Shown here: positions 1 through 7,550 of the stretch, one piece after another
Layout of the letters: each line of letters begins with the position of its first letter
Position numbering within the stretch: position 1 is the first letter of the stretch
DNA from: DASUNQ01 sp036277075
GTDB lineage: Bacteria > Acidobacteriota > Thermoanaerobaculia > Multivoradales > UBA5704
Direction: 5' to 3'
Length of the DNA: 49,325 nt
NCBI GenBank assembly: GCA_036277075.1
Contig: DASUNQ010000108.1
Coordinates: 1 to 49,325 of the forward strand
The notes under the pieces: generated by a model
Told to the model about the DNA's origin: nothing
Database searches by the model: none
What the model saw: only the letters and a program-made list of their open reading frames with translations
Translations under genes and position numbers: made by a program

Positions 1-137
1 GCCTCGAGGCGCGCGGCCGGGTCGGGCGAAGCGGCCGGGGCGGCCGGCGCGGAGTCGCCGGCCGCGAGACAAGCCGCGGCGGTGAGCGCGGCGGCGGCGA
101 GCGCCAGGGCGGCGCGGCGGAGTGGGGTGTCGGGCAT
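1..137 (-). CDS. Partial secreted protein or lipoprotein, N-terminus only
   Basis: A minus-strand reading frame starts at an ATG at 135-137 and runs off the left edge, giving 45 complete codons. A strong ribosome binding site, AAGGAGG, lies seven bases upstream of the start, so the start is well supported. The visible N-terminus is MPDTPLRRAALALAAAAL, followed by TAAAC and an Ala/Pro-rich stretch. This is a typical signal peptide, and the Ala-Ala-Cys could be a lipobox. No domain is visible, so function cannot be assigned. It is transcribed divergently from the DUF885 gene at 295, and the gap between them (138-294) must hold both promoters. Confidence 0.6.
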   Translation of the reverse strand, partial: MPDTPLRRAALALAAAALTAAACLAAGDSAPAAPAASPDPAARLE

Positions 138-294
138 CGTGGACCTCCTTGAGGAAGAACGGGCTGCCTGCCGGGCGGGGATTGTAGCCTGCAACCTCGG
201 TCCCGCTTCGTGCGTACACGGAAGCAGAGCGAAGCTCCGCCCGCGGGCTCCGCGCCGCCCTGGTTCCCATGATCCGGAAAGGAGACGTCCCCCG

Positions 295-2148
295 ATGAGG
301 AAGCCCATCCTCCTCTGCTGCGCCCTGCTGCTGCTCGCCGGCGCGGCGTTCGCCGCCCCGCCCCGCACCATCGCCCCGGAGTTCCAGCCGCGCCTCGAGG
401 CCTTCATCCAGGCCAAGGGGGAGAAGCCCGACGGCGACCGCCTGCGCGAGCTGTTCGACATGTACTGGGACTTCGCGATGCACGAGTATCCGGAGTTCGC
501 GACCTACACCGGCTTTCCCGGCCAGAACGACCGCTGGACCGACAACTCGGTCGCGGCCAACGAGGCGCGCGACGCGCTGATGCCGCTCGCGCTCCGGGCC
601 ATCGACTCGATCGACCGCAACCAGCTCTCCGAGCAGGACCGGGTCAACTACGACCTCTTCCGGCGCGACGTCGAGAGCGGTGTGGAGGGCGACCGCTTCC
701 CCGGCGAGTACCTGCAGATCGACCAGATGGGCGGCGTGCAGCAACGGCCGGCCGAGATGCTGGTGCAGATGCCGAAGACCAACCAGAAGCAAGTCGAGGA
801 CATCCTGGCCCGCCTGCGCGAGGTGCCGACGCTCGTCGAGCAGACCCTGGCGCTGCTCGAGAAGGGGCTCGCGGCCGGCGTCACGCCGCCGCGCGTCACC
901 CTGCGCGAGGTGCCGCAGCAGGTCAAGAACCTCCTGACGGACGACCCGGCGGCGAGCCCGCTCCTGGTCGCCTTCAAGGAGATGCCGGCCGCGATCCCCG
1001 CCGCCGAGCAGGAGCGGCTGCGCCGCGAGGCCGCGGACGCCTACCGCACGCGCGTCCGCCCGGCCTACGAGAAGCTCCACGGCTACCTCGTCGAGACGTA
1101 CCTTCCGGGCGCGCGCGAGTCGATCAGCATGAGCGCCCTGCCCGACGGGCAGGCCTGGTACGCCTTCAACGCCGAGCAGTCGACGACGACCGACCTGACG
1201 CCGCAGCAGATCCACGACATCGGCCTGGCCGAGGTCAAGCGCATCCGCGCCGAGATGGACCAGGTGATCGCGGCGACCGGCTTCAAGGGGAGCTTCGCCG
1301 AGTTCCTGTCCTTCCTGCGCACCGACCCGCGCTTCTTCTACGACCAACCCGAGGACCTGATCGCCGGCTACCGCGACATCGCCAAGCGCGTCGACCCCGA
1401 GCTGGTCAAGCTCTTCGGCAAACTGCCGCGCCTGCCTTACGGCGTCCTCCCGGTCCCCTCCTACGCCGAGAAGTCGCAGACCACGGCCTACTACAACTCG
1501 GGCTCACTCGAGGCCGGCCGGCCCGGCTACTTCTACGCCAACACCTACGACCTCAAGTCGCGCCCGAAGTGGGAGATGGAGGCGCTGACGCTGCACGAAG
1601 CGGTGCCCGGGCACCACCTGCAGATCGCCCTCGCGCAGGAGCTCGAGGACGTGCCCGAGTGGCGGCGCCACCAGGGCTACACGGCGTTCGTCGAGGGCTG
1701 GGGCCTCTATGCCGAGAGCCTCGGCGAGCAGATGGGCCTCTACAAGGACCCCTACGCCAAGTTCGGCCAGCTCACCTACGAGATGTGGCGCGCGGTCCGC
1801 CTGGTCGTCGATACCGGCATGCACGCGCTCGGCTGGACGCGCGAGCAGGCGATCGACTACTTCAAGCAGAACGCCGGCAAGGCCGAGCACGACATCACGG
1901 TCGAGGTCGACCGCTACATCGTCTGGCCCGGGCAGGCGCTGGCCTACAAGATCGGCGAGCTCAAGATCAAGGAGCTGCGCGGCCGGGCGCAGAAGGCGCT
2001 GGGGCCCAAGTTCGACCTCCGCGCCTTCCACGACCAGGTCTTGGGCAACGGCGCCGTGCCGCTGTCGGTGCTCGAGGCCAACGTCGCGGAGTGGGTCGCC
2101 GCGGGCGGCCCGGCATCGCAGCCCGCCGCCGCAGCGCCCGCGCCTTGA
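295..2148 (+). CDS. DUF885 family secreted metalloprotease-like protein
   Basis: The protein has 617 residues. I chose the ATG at 295 (RBS GGAG in gaaaggagacg, about 10 bases upstream) because it begins a clear signal peptide, MRKPILLCCALLLLAGAAFA; the frame is open further upstream, but that part does not look coding. The C-terminal half holds the DUF885 signature HEAVPGHH (from about residue 434), an HExxxGHH-type zinc site, followed by TAFVEGWGLYAESLGEQMG, which supplies the further conserved Glu. DUF885 proteins are thought to be zinc peptidases or carboxypeptidase-like hydrolases of the periplasm. Length is normal for the family. Single gene, followed 27 bp later by the 3' end of a convergent gene. 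Confidence 0.92.
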   Translation: MRKPILLCCALLLLAGAAFAAPPRTIAPEFQPRLEAFIQAKGEKPDGDRLRELFDMYWDFAMHEYPEFATYTGFPGQNDRWTDNSVAANEARDALMPLALRAIDSIDRNQLSEQDRVNYDLFRRDVESGVEGDRFPGEYLQIDQMGGVQQRPAEMLVQMPKTNQKQVEDILARLREVPTLVEQTLALLEKGLAAGVTPPRVTLREVPQQVKNLLTDDPAASPLLVAFKEMPAAIPAAEQERLRREAADAYRTRVRPAYEKLHGYLVETYLPGARESISMSALPDGQAWYAFNAEQSTTTDLTPQQIHDIGLAEVKRIRAEMDQVIAATGFKGSFAEFLSFLRTDPRFFYDQPEDLIAGYRDIAKRVDPELVKLFGKLPRLPYGVLPVPSYAEKSQTTAYYNSGSLEAGRPGYFYANTYDLKSRPKWEMEALTLHEAVPGHHLQIALAQELEDVPEWRRHQGYTAFVEGWGLYAESLGEQMGLYKDPYAKFGQLTYEMWRAVRLVVDTGMHALGWTREQAIDYFKQNAGKAEHDITVEVDRYIVWPGQALAYKIGELKIKELRGRAQKALGPKFDLRAFHDQVLGNGAVPLSVLEANVAEWVAAGGPASQPAAAAPAP

Positions 2149-2175
2149 TGGAGCCCGGCGCGAAGCCTCCGCGCC

Positions 2176-2673
2176 TCAGTTGAAGCGTAGCCCGACGGCG
2201 ATCACCGCCTCGGTCTCGTCGGCGATCACGATCTTGCCCTGCAGGTAGGGTCGCATCGCGCCGCGCTTGGCGCCCACCCCGGCGAGCAGGTTGAGGCCGA
2301 TCTCGGTGTCGTCGTCCTCGTTCAAGCGCCGCAGGCGCGGGTCGTCGAACTCGCGGAAGATCACCGCCAGGCCGCCGCCGGCCCACACCGCCAGCGGCGT
2401 CTCGACGTCGAAGTCGTAGTGCGCGTCGGCGTTGAGCGTCCAGAGCGAGCCGTCGTCGACGAAGACGTACTCCAGGTTGGGGTTGAAGAACCAGCGGCGG
2501 GTGATGTCCGTGAGCAGCTCGCCGCCGATGAACGCCGCCTCGGCGTCGCTGTAGAAGCCGGCGCGGAAGCCGGGATCGATGTCGGCGGCGGCGGGCGCCG
2601 GCAGCAAGCCCGCCGCGGCGGCGGCGAGCGCCAAAGCAACGGTCAACCGTCCTGACCTCTCTCTCACACGCAT
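2176..2673 (-). CDS. Small outer-membrane beta-barrel-like protein
   Basis: The protein has 165 residues. The ATG at 2671-2673 is preceded by the RBS AAGGAGG, so it is preferred over the longer frame starting at 2766. MRVRERSGRLTVALALAAAA with a following APAAA is a signal peptide. The mature part has alternating polar/hydrophobic strands (for example WFFNPNLEYVFVD, HYDFDV, PLAVWAGGGLAVIF, EIGLNLLAGVGAKRG) and ends in GLRFN with a terminal aromatic near the C-terminus, all typical of a small eight-stranded OmpW/OmpA-like barrel. The fold is inferred; the ligand or role is unknown. It is divergent from the hydrolase gene starting at 2802. Confidence 0.75.
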   Translation of the reverse strand: MRVRERSGRLTVALALAAAAAGLLPAPAAADIDPGFRAGFYSDAEAAFIGGELLTDITRRWFFNPNLEYVFVDDGSLWTLNADAHYDFDVETPLAVWAGGGLAVIFREFDDPRLRRLNEDDDTEIGLNLLAGVGAKRGAMRPYLQGKIVIADETEAVIAVGLRFN

Positions 2674-2801
2674 CGCGTACCTCCTTGTCGGTCCGGTCTC
2701 CCTCCGAGGTCGTGGACCTCGACAGGCGCCCCGAGCGTGCAAGCCGGCTGCCACACACATGGCCATATCACGATGCGACGCGGGGTAGCATCCCGGCCGC
2801 C

Positions 2802-3806
2802 GTGGACCTCCGCGCCCACTACTGGACCGTCGCGCCGCGCCTGCGCGGCTCCTGGGCTCCGCTCGCGCCGCCGCCGTCGCGGCCCTGGGAGACCTGGGTC
2901 GAAGACCCGGCGATCGGGCCGGTGCGGCTGACCGGCCGGCTGGCCGCGGGGGCGGACGGCGGCGCAGGCGGCGGCGAGCTCCTCGTCGTCGTCCACGGGC
3001 TCTCGGGCTGCTGCGACAGCGTCGCCGTGGTGCGGGCGGCGCGCGCCGCGCGGGCCGCCGGGCTCGCCACCCTGCGGCTCAATCTGCGCGGCTCGGACCG
3101 GCGGGAGCGGGACTTCTACCATGCCGGCCTCACCGCAGACCTGCACGCCGCGCTGGCGAGCCCGGAGCTCGCCGGCTTCACGCGGATCTACCTCCTGGGC
3201 TGGTCGCTCGGTGGGCACCTGGCGCTGCGCGCGGCGACCGAGCCGGCCGACCCGCGTCTCGCCGCGGTGGCCGCTCTCTGCGCCCCGCTCGACCTCGCGG
3301 CCGCGGTCGACGCGATCGACCGGCCAGGGCTCTGGGCCTACCGGCGGGCGGTGCTCGGCGGGCTCAAGGAGATCTACGCCGCCTGCGCCGCGCGGCGGCC
3401 GGGACCGCTGCCGGTCGCCGCGGCGCGTCGCGTCGCGCGTCTGCGGGAGTGGGACGACCGCGTCGTGGCGCCGCGCCACGGCTTCGCCGGCGCCGCCGAC
3501 TACTACACGCGGATGAGCGTCGGCCCACGCCTGCCGGCGCTGCGCGTGCCGGCGCTCTACCTCGGCGCCTTGCGCGACCCGATGGTGCCGGCCGCGGCGG
3601 TCCGCCCCAGCCTGGAGCCCCATGCCGACGCCCCCCTGGAGGTGCGCTGGCTCGCCCGCGGCGGCCACTGCGCCTTCCCCGAGCCGGTCGAGCCGGGTGT
3701 CATCGAGTGGCTGCGCGCAGCGAGGCGATCCCCACGTCAGGGACCGCGAGCGCCGTACGCGGCAGGCGGAACAGCTCGTAGCCGGCGAGCGGCCGGCCGG
3801 CGTTAA
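2802..3806 (+). CDS. Alpha/beta hydrolase, YheT-like
   Basis: This is a 334-residue frame if the GTG at 2802 is used; the frame is open from 2685, but upstream sequence overlaps the divergent promoter region and looks non-coding. The core reads LLVVVHGLSG (oxyanion region), then GWSLGGH with nucleophile Ser near residue 135, RDPMVPA with Asp near 259 and GGHCAF with His near 289, a complete Ser-Asp-His triad. The arrangement resembles the YheT/ABHD1-3 family of cytosolic esterases. The last 35 or so codons overlap the convergent gene at 3700-4185 and have low-complexity Arg/Ala-rich content. The family is certain, the substrate unknown. Confidence 0.85.
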   Translation: MDLRAHYWTVAPRLRGSWAPLAPPPSRPWETWVEDPAIGPVRLTGRLAAGADGGAGGGELLVVVHGLSGCCDSVAVVRAARAARAAGLATLRLNLRGSDRRERDFYHAGLTADLHAALASPELAGFTRIYLLGWSLGGHLALRAATEPADPRLAAVAALCAPLDLAAAVDAIDRPGLWAYRRAVLGGLKEIYAACAARRPGPLPVAAARRVARLREWDDRVVAPRHGFAGAADYYTRMSVGPRLPALRVPALYLGALRDPMVPAAAVRPSLEPHADAPLEVRWLARGGHCAFPEPVEPGVIEWLRAARRSPRQGPRAPYAAGGTARSRRAAGRR

Positions 3807-4185
3807 AGACGAGCCACTCGCCGATCGCCGTGAACTCGCGCGGCGAGGACGAGCGGGCGCCGGGGAGCACGTCGCCGAGGAGGAAGAGGAGCCCCGCGGC
3901 GGCGGTGAAGCGCTCCGGGGCCGCCGAGCAGCGTCCGGGGCAGAGGTCGGCGACCAGCCGCGTTCCCTCGGCCGTGCCGTCGCTGCGCCAGAGCTCGTTG
4001 CCGAAAAAGCCGTCATCGCCTCGGAAGTAGAGCAACCCGCCGAGCGGCGCCGCGTCGTGCAGGAGGTCGGGGAGCGAGGAGCCCAGCGCGGGGCCGGTGC
4101 GGATGTCCTTGACCAGGACCGGCTGCGCGGACAGCGCCGAGGCCCCGAGAGTGAGAGCGAGCGCGAGGAGGGGGGGCTTTCGCAT
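3700..4185 (-). CDS. Secreted ELWxSDGT-type protein, short
   Basis: The protein has 161 residues with a signal peptide, MRKPPLLALALTLGASALSA, starting from an ATG at 4183-4185. It contains the motif NELWRSDGTAEGT (about residues 64-76) typical of ELWRSDGT repeat proteins, which usually carry many such blade-like repeats. Only one full repeat and a degenerate one (GYELFRLP) are visible, so the gene is short for the family and may be a C-terminally shortened relic. It overlaps the convergent alpha/beta hydrolase gene by 107 bp. It is divergent from the interrupted MBL gene, whose ATG is only 19 bp away, so the two promoters must overlap coding sequence. Confidence 0.65.
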   Translation of the reverse strand: MRKPPLLALALTLGASALSAQPVLVKDIRTGPALGSSLPDLLHDAAPLGGLLYFRGDDGFFGNELWRSDGTAEGTRLVADLCPGRCSAAPERFTAAAGLLFLLGDVLPGARSSSPREFTAIGEWLVFNAGRPLAGYELFRLPRTALAVPDVGIASLRAATR

Positions 4186-4204
4186 GCTGCTAGGGTTCTA
4201 TGAC

Positions 4205-4849
4205 ATGAAACGCCTGTCAACTCTGGTGGTCGCGTTGCTCGCCGCCGGCGCCGGGGTGAACGGCTCGGCGCCGCCCGGCGGGACGGCCGCGGCCGCGCCG
4301 CCGCGGCTCGTCGTCCTCGGCACCGCGCAGGACGGCGGCCTGCCGCACGTCGCCTGCACCTGCGTCCGCTGCGAACGGGCACGGCGCGAGCCGGGATTCC
4401 GGCGTCGCGTCGCGAGCTTGGCGCTCCACTTGCCGGGGCGCGCAGAGGTCTACCTGCTCGACGCGACGCCGGACGTCGGCGAGCAGCTCGACGCCGTGGC
4501 GCGGCTCCGCGGCCGGCCCCCATCGGGACGTGTCGATCGCGCTCCGATCGACGGTGTGTTCCTGACCCACGCCCACGTCGGTCACTACCTCGGGCTCGCC
4601 GCCTTCGGTTTCGAGACCGTCCACACCCGCGCGCTGCCGGTCTGGGCCTCGGCGCGCATGGCCGAGTTCCTGCGCGGCAACGGCCCCTGGAGCCAGCTCG
4701 TCAGGCTCGAGAACGTCGAGCTGCGCGCGCTGAAGGCCGGCGAGGCGGTGACGCTGGGGGACGGGGTCTCGATCACGCCGCTTCAGGTGCCGCATCGGGA
4801 TTGTTGCGGTACCTTTCTGCCGGATCGCGCTGCGAGCCTCCAGACCTAA
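4205..4849 (+). pseudogene. PqqB-like MBL-fold gene, 5' part, interrupted at 4800 by the element
   Basis: This is the host gene broken by the integrative element. The ATG at 4205 opens a signal peptide (MKRLSTLVVALLAAGAG). The mature part has VVLGTAQDGGLPH and a metal-site motif HAHVGH (about residues 122-127, Asp of the usual HxHxDH replaced by Gly), as in PQQ-biosynthesis-protein-B-like MBL proteins. Host coding ends inside VPHRD at base 4800; translation then runs into element DNA for 16 codons and stops at 4847-4849. The rest of the gene is at 39187-39562. Joining 4800 to 39187 gives 972 nt, exactly 324 codons including the stop, and restores VPHRDEYSDTLGF. The truncated product lacks the C-terminal metal-site region and is almost surely inactive. 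Confidence 0.93.
4785..4820. other. attL junction
   Basis: The host half-site (…CCGCATCGG) meets the element half-site at GA (4799-4800). The element side is TTGTTG then the arm CGGTACCTTTCTGC at 4807-4820. That arm is the inverted partner of the arm at the right end (13 of 14 bases), and both arms are six bases from the GA. This symmetry picks GA as the crossover dinucleotide, although GG of the shared GGA cannot be excluded from sequence alone. Confidence 0.88.
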
Positions 4850-5246
4850 GCGGCCCGGCTACCCGTCTTCGCCAGGGACGATCGGGGAGCACCTCAAGCG
4901 GCACCGACTGGACCTTGGCCTACGGCAAGCGGAGGTTGCCAGGAGGCTTGGCGTCAAGATTGGGACGCTCAGACTCTGGGAGGGTGGGTGGAACCGCGTC
5001 TCAGTGCGCTACCTGCCTGCGATCGCGGCGTTTCTTGGGTACGACCCTGCGCCGGAGGTGACTTCGCTCGGCCTACGCATCCGAGCGGCGCGTCGCCGTC
5101 TGGGCCTCTCTCAGAAGAAACTTGCGCGGCACTTCGGGATGGATCCGAAGACCGTGCAGCAGTGGGAGGCAGGGAGAATCAGTCGCAGGACCCGCAGAGT
5201 CGAAGTACTCCTTGAGGGCTTCGTGAAGTCGGCCTTGGGGGAGTGA
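4803..5246 (+). CDS. Start-less double XRE helix-turn-helix frame: C-terminal half of the split integrase
   Basis: This frame is open from the attL junction to a TGA at 5244-5246 and encodes 147 residues. It has two XRE-type HTH domains: the first from TIGEHLKRHRLDLGLRQAEV (about 4878-5050), the second from LGLRIRAARRRLGLSQKKL (about 5067-5200) with the helix DPKTVQQWEAGR. There is no ATG, GTG or TTG before a GTG at 5004, which lies after the first HTH, so as integrated it lacks a proper start. Across reconstructed attP it is in frame with the recombinase at 37695: the CGG codon ending at 39185 is followed by A(39186)TT and then GTT(4803). The simplest reading is that it is the C-terminus of the integrase in the excised circle. 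Internal initiation giving a small single-HTH protein is possible. Confidence 0.78.
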   Translation, partial: VAVPFCRIALRASRPKRPGYPSSPGTIGEHLKRHRLDLGLRQAEVARRLGVKIGTLRLWEGGWNRVSVRYLPAIAAFLGYDPAPEVTSLGLRIRAARRRLGLSQKKLARHFGMDPKTVQQWEAGRISRRTRRVEVLLEGFVKSALGE

Positions 5247-5281
5247 CTGCCCATCAGTCCTCCTTCGCTACGATTTGCGCC

Positions 5282-6238
5282 ATGAAGACAATCGTCCTGA
5301 CGGCGCTCGTTCTCGCCTCGGCCGTATCCATCGCGGCCAATCCTCAGACGTCTCCCGGCCCTCGGGTGGTGGTGTTGGGAACTGCACAGGACGGGGGCAT
5401 CCCCCACGCTGGCTGCACGCATAGCCTCTGCGAGGCGGCCCGCAAGGACCGCTCACTCGCTCGGCACGTCGCCAGTCTCGCGATCCACCTTCCGAAGAGC
5501 GGCTACATGTACCTCGTGGACGCCACACCGGACCTGCCGGAGCAGATTGAAGAGATCCACGAGTTCCGCAGGTACCCCGAGGGGAGAGTAGACCGCGCAC
5601 CGATGGACGGGGTACTCCTCACCCATGCCCACATCGGCCACTATCTCGGGCTGGCCCACCTCGGCTTCGAGAGCCTCAACACCAATGGCATTCCGGTTTA
5701 CGCATCGCCGCGCATGGCCGCGTTCCTGCGTGGTAGCGGTCCCTGGAGCCAGCTCGTCCGGCTCGGCAACATCACTCTTCGGGAGCTTGAGCCTGGGAAG
5801 CCGGTTGAGCTGGAGGAAGGGGTCTCTGTCGAACCGATCCAAGTCCCCCATCGTGACGAGTATTCCGACACGATGGGGTTTTTCATTCGTGGGCCGAGAA
5901 GGACCCTCCTCTATGTGCCGGACACTGACTCCTGGCGCACCTGGTCTCGGCCGCTTCGGCAGGTCATCGAGGAGAAGCGCGTGGACATCGCTCTTCTGGA
6001 TGGCACCTTCTACTCTCCAGATGAGCTGCCAGACCGCGACGTCACCAAGATCAAGCACCCGCTCATCACCGAGTCGATGGATCTCCTGGAGCCTCTCGTT
6101 ACCGCCGGAAAGCTCTGGGTTCACTTCACCCACCTTAACCACTCAAATCCCGCGCTGGACCACGATGGGCCAGCTAGGAAGACGATCGAGGGACGGGGGT
6201 TTCGGGTGCTAGAGGAGGGAGAGGAGTTCGGTCTCTAG
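5282..6238 (+). CDS. Intact element-borne copy of the interrupted PqqB-like MBL gene
   Basis: The protein has 318 residues and starts from the ATG at 5282 with a signal peptide, MKTIVLTALVLASAVSIAA. It aligns along its whole length with the reconstructed host protein (about 60% identical by eye), sharing VVLGTAQDGG, VASLAIHLP, GRVDRAPMDGV, HAHIGHYLGL (115-124), FLRGSGPWSQLVRL, VPHRDEYSDT, YVPDTDSW, LLDGTFYS and FTHLNHSNPAL. The family is the MBL-fold, coenzyme-PQQ-synthesis-B-like group; the true substrate is unknown. It lies 35 bp after the HTH frame on the same strand as the broken host gene, so it can be reached by transcription from the native host promoter when integrated, or from the integrase promoter in the circle. 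Codon use is less GC-biased than the host copy, so it is not a recent duplicate. Confidence 0.93.
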   Translation: MKTIVLTALVLASAVSIAANPQTSPGPRVVVLGTAQDGGIPHAGCTHSLCEAARKDRSLARHVASLAIHLPKSGYMYLVDATPDLPEQIEEIHEFRRYPEGRVDRAPMDGVLLTHAHIGHYLGLAHLGFESLNTNGIPVYASPRMAAFLRGSGPWSQLVRLGNITLRELEPGKPVELEEGVSVEPIQVPHRDEYSDTMGFFIRGPRRTLLYVPDTDSWRTWSRPLRQVIEEKRVDIALLDGTFYSPDELPDRDVTKIKHPLITESMDLLEPLVTAGKLWVHFTHLNHSNPALDHDGPARKTIEGRGFRVLEEGEEFGL

Positions 6239-6323
6239 AAGAGCTGGAGCGCAGCCGTCCGCGTTTGGAGCGTTAGTGCCGTCATACGACGACGCTCTTG
6301 GCCGGTGCCGGAGCACGTACTCA

Positions 6324-6458
6324 CGGATCGCAGCTTCGGTTCCCATCCGGGCAGGACTCGGCAAGCCGGTCGCCGGCAAAGCCCCATACGGCTACCGCTG
6401 GCAGGACAAGAGCCGGCTCGTCCCTGACCCGAACGAGGCGCCAGTTCTCAAGCTTGAG
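6324..6458 (+). pseudogene. Remnant of a serine recombinase
   Basis: Forty-five codons encode RIAASVPIRAGLGKP, then a PYGYRW segment and LVPDPNEAPVLKLE. This matches the region just after the catalytic domain of the intact integrase at 37695 (RVAASVPIRAKLGKP, PYGYHW, LVPHPQEVPIRKL). The catalytic N-terminus and the whole C-terminus are gone, and similarity stops abruptly near an AAGCTT shared by both copies. It differs at many positions from the integrase, so it comes from a related but separate recombinase. It lies about 85 bp after the replacement MBL gene and suggests an older element used the same neighbourhood. Bases 6459-6694 hold nothing I can recognise. Confidence 0.75.
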
Positions 6459-6694
6459 GCCGGTGGGCAGACCAGAGACAAGTGGGTCGTGGCGGCGGTT
6501 GGGTGTTCCTTGCGGTGGAGTAGGGGTGCTCCTTAGATGTCTATTCAGCGGTGGCTTATTTCGAGCCGCCGCTTCTTCGTGTCCCCTGAGGCATGGCATG
6601 GCCGGTGTAATGGTTCACCGTGGTCGGGGAGGAGAAGCTGCCATTTTTGCCTCGAGTGCTCGCTGATCCTTTTCAACGGCTGTCAAACTTCTAG

Positions 6695-7447
6695 TCACTG
6701 AGCGGCTGAACCCGGCGCCAGCATTCGCTCGGGCTCTGGTATTGCGCTCGTACCTCGCTGCCAAGCTTCCTCAAAATACTTTTCAAAGAGGACATAGATG
6801 GCCGAGTCAGATCGCACCTTGTATACCGGCATATTTCGCCCGTAGTCGCTTCTCGAGAATCCCGAAATATAGCAGTACCTGTCCGTGATGACTATACGAA
6901 ATACGCTAGGCTCCTTATGAAACTTAACCTCAACATTGGGTGTTGCACTGAGCTTTCGAGCGGCGCTGAGGATATCGGTCTTAAAATCACCAAGTTCCCA
7001 TCCAACTATTGCTGAGAGCGGCTTAAGCTCACTAAACCGACGAGCAGCACTCTGAGAGTTTGGGTTGAGTAGTAGAACCCTTGTCTGGGCAAGTCTTCTC
7101 CAACCCGAGACCGGGTAGTCGCGCTCTGAGCCCCGTTCCGAAAACGCCGCGCCTCTATTTGTCATGATCTTCAGAGTTCTAGTGTCTATGTTATCTTCGT
7201 AGAGTCGGCTCCCTGCAATCGCACGGTTCGGATACACTTCCTCAATCTCCCCGCCGAGTTGTGACAACAGGAATGCTCGAAGCGCTTCATCTTGCCGCAC
7301 GCTCCACCTCAGTAAGCGAACAACCACGTGACGAATACTCAGCGAGCGGACGCGTTGTACGCAGAAGAGAAGGAGAGCAAAAAGTATGTTTGCTGTAACG
7401 CCCAGGCCAACACCGATCAGAACGCCATTCCACTCGTAATCGTTCAT
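6695..7447 (-). CDS. Membrane-anchored protein of unknown function
   Basis: The protein has 250 residues. An N-terminal transmembrane segment (about residues 11-31, IGVGLGVTANILFALLLF) is followed by basic residues and a soluble domain. The soluble part has alternating strands and helices, TRVLLLNPNSQSAARRF, NVEVKFHKEPSVFRIVITD, YCYISGF, and a C-terminal helix IYVLFEKYFEEAWQ. The pattern is reminiscent of degenerate phospholipase-D-like or similar sensor domains that lack a full HKD motif, but I do not recognise a family with confidence. It lies downstream of the Ldh_2 gene on the same strand with a gap of about 100 bp. Codon use is lower in GC than the host. Such single-TM proteins beside defence loci can be effectors, but that is only a possibility here. 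Confidence 0.7.
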   Translation of the reverse strand: MNDYEWNGVLIGVGLGVTANILFALLLFCVQRVRSLSIRHVVVRLLRWSVRQDEALRAFLLSQLGGEIEEVYPNRAIAGSRLYEDNIDTRTLKIMTNRGAAFSERGSERDYPVSGWRRLAQTRVLLLNPNSQSAARRFSELKPLSAIVGWELGDFKTDILSAARKLSATPNVEVKFHKEPSVFRIVITDRYCYISGFSRSDYGRNMPVYKVRSDSAIYVLFEKYFEEAWQRGTSAIPEPERMLAPGSAAQ

Positions 7448-7550
7448 GCCGCGCTCGCTCCTTCTCGGCCGCGCCGATCTGTACAGACGACATCAGCCCT
7501 AGTCTGCCGGGCGAAGTTCTCTCGACAGAGTACAGACATCGATTCGGCTT

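Noticed and set aside
2664..4523. Long minus-strand frame over the hydrolase region
   Set aside because: Low-complexity Arg/Pro/Ser-rich translation typical of a GC-rich shadow; the hydrolase and ELWxSDGT genes explain the region.
5004..5246. Independent small XRE gene starting at GTG 5004
   Set aside because: The frame upstream to attL encodes a complete first HTH domain with continuous homology-like sequence, so the GTG is internal; small product by internal start remains possible but not preferred.
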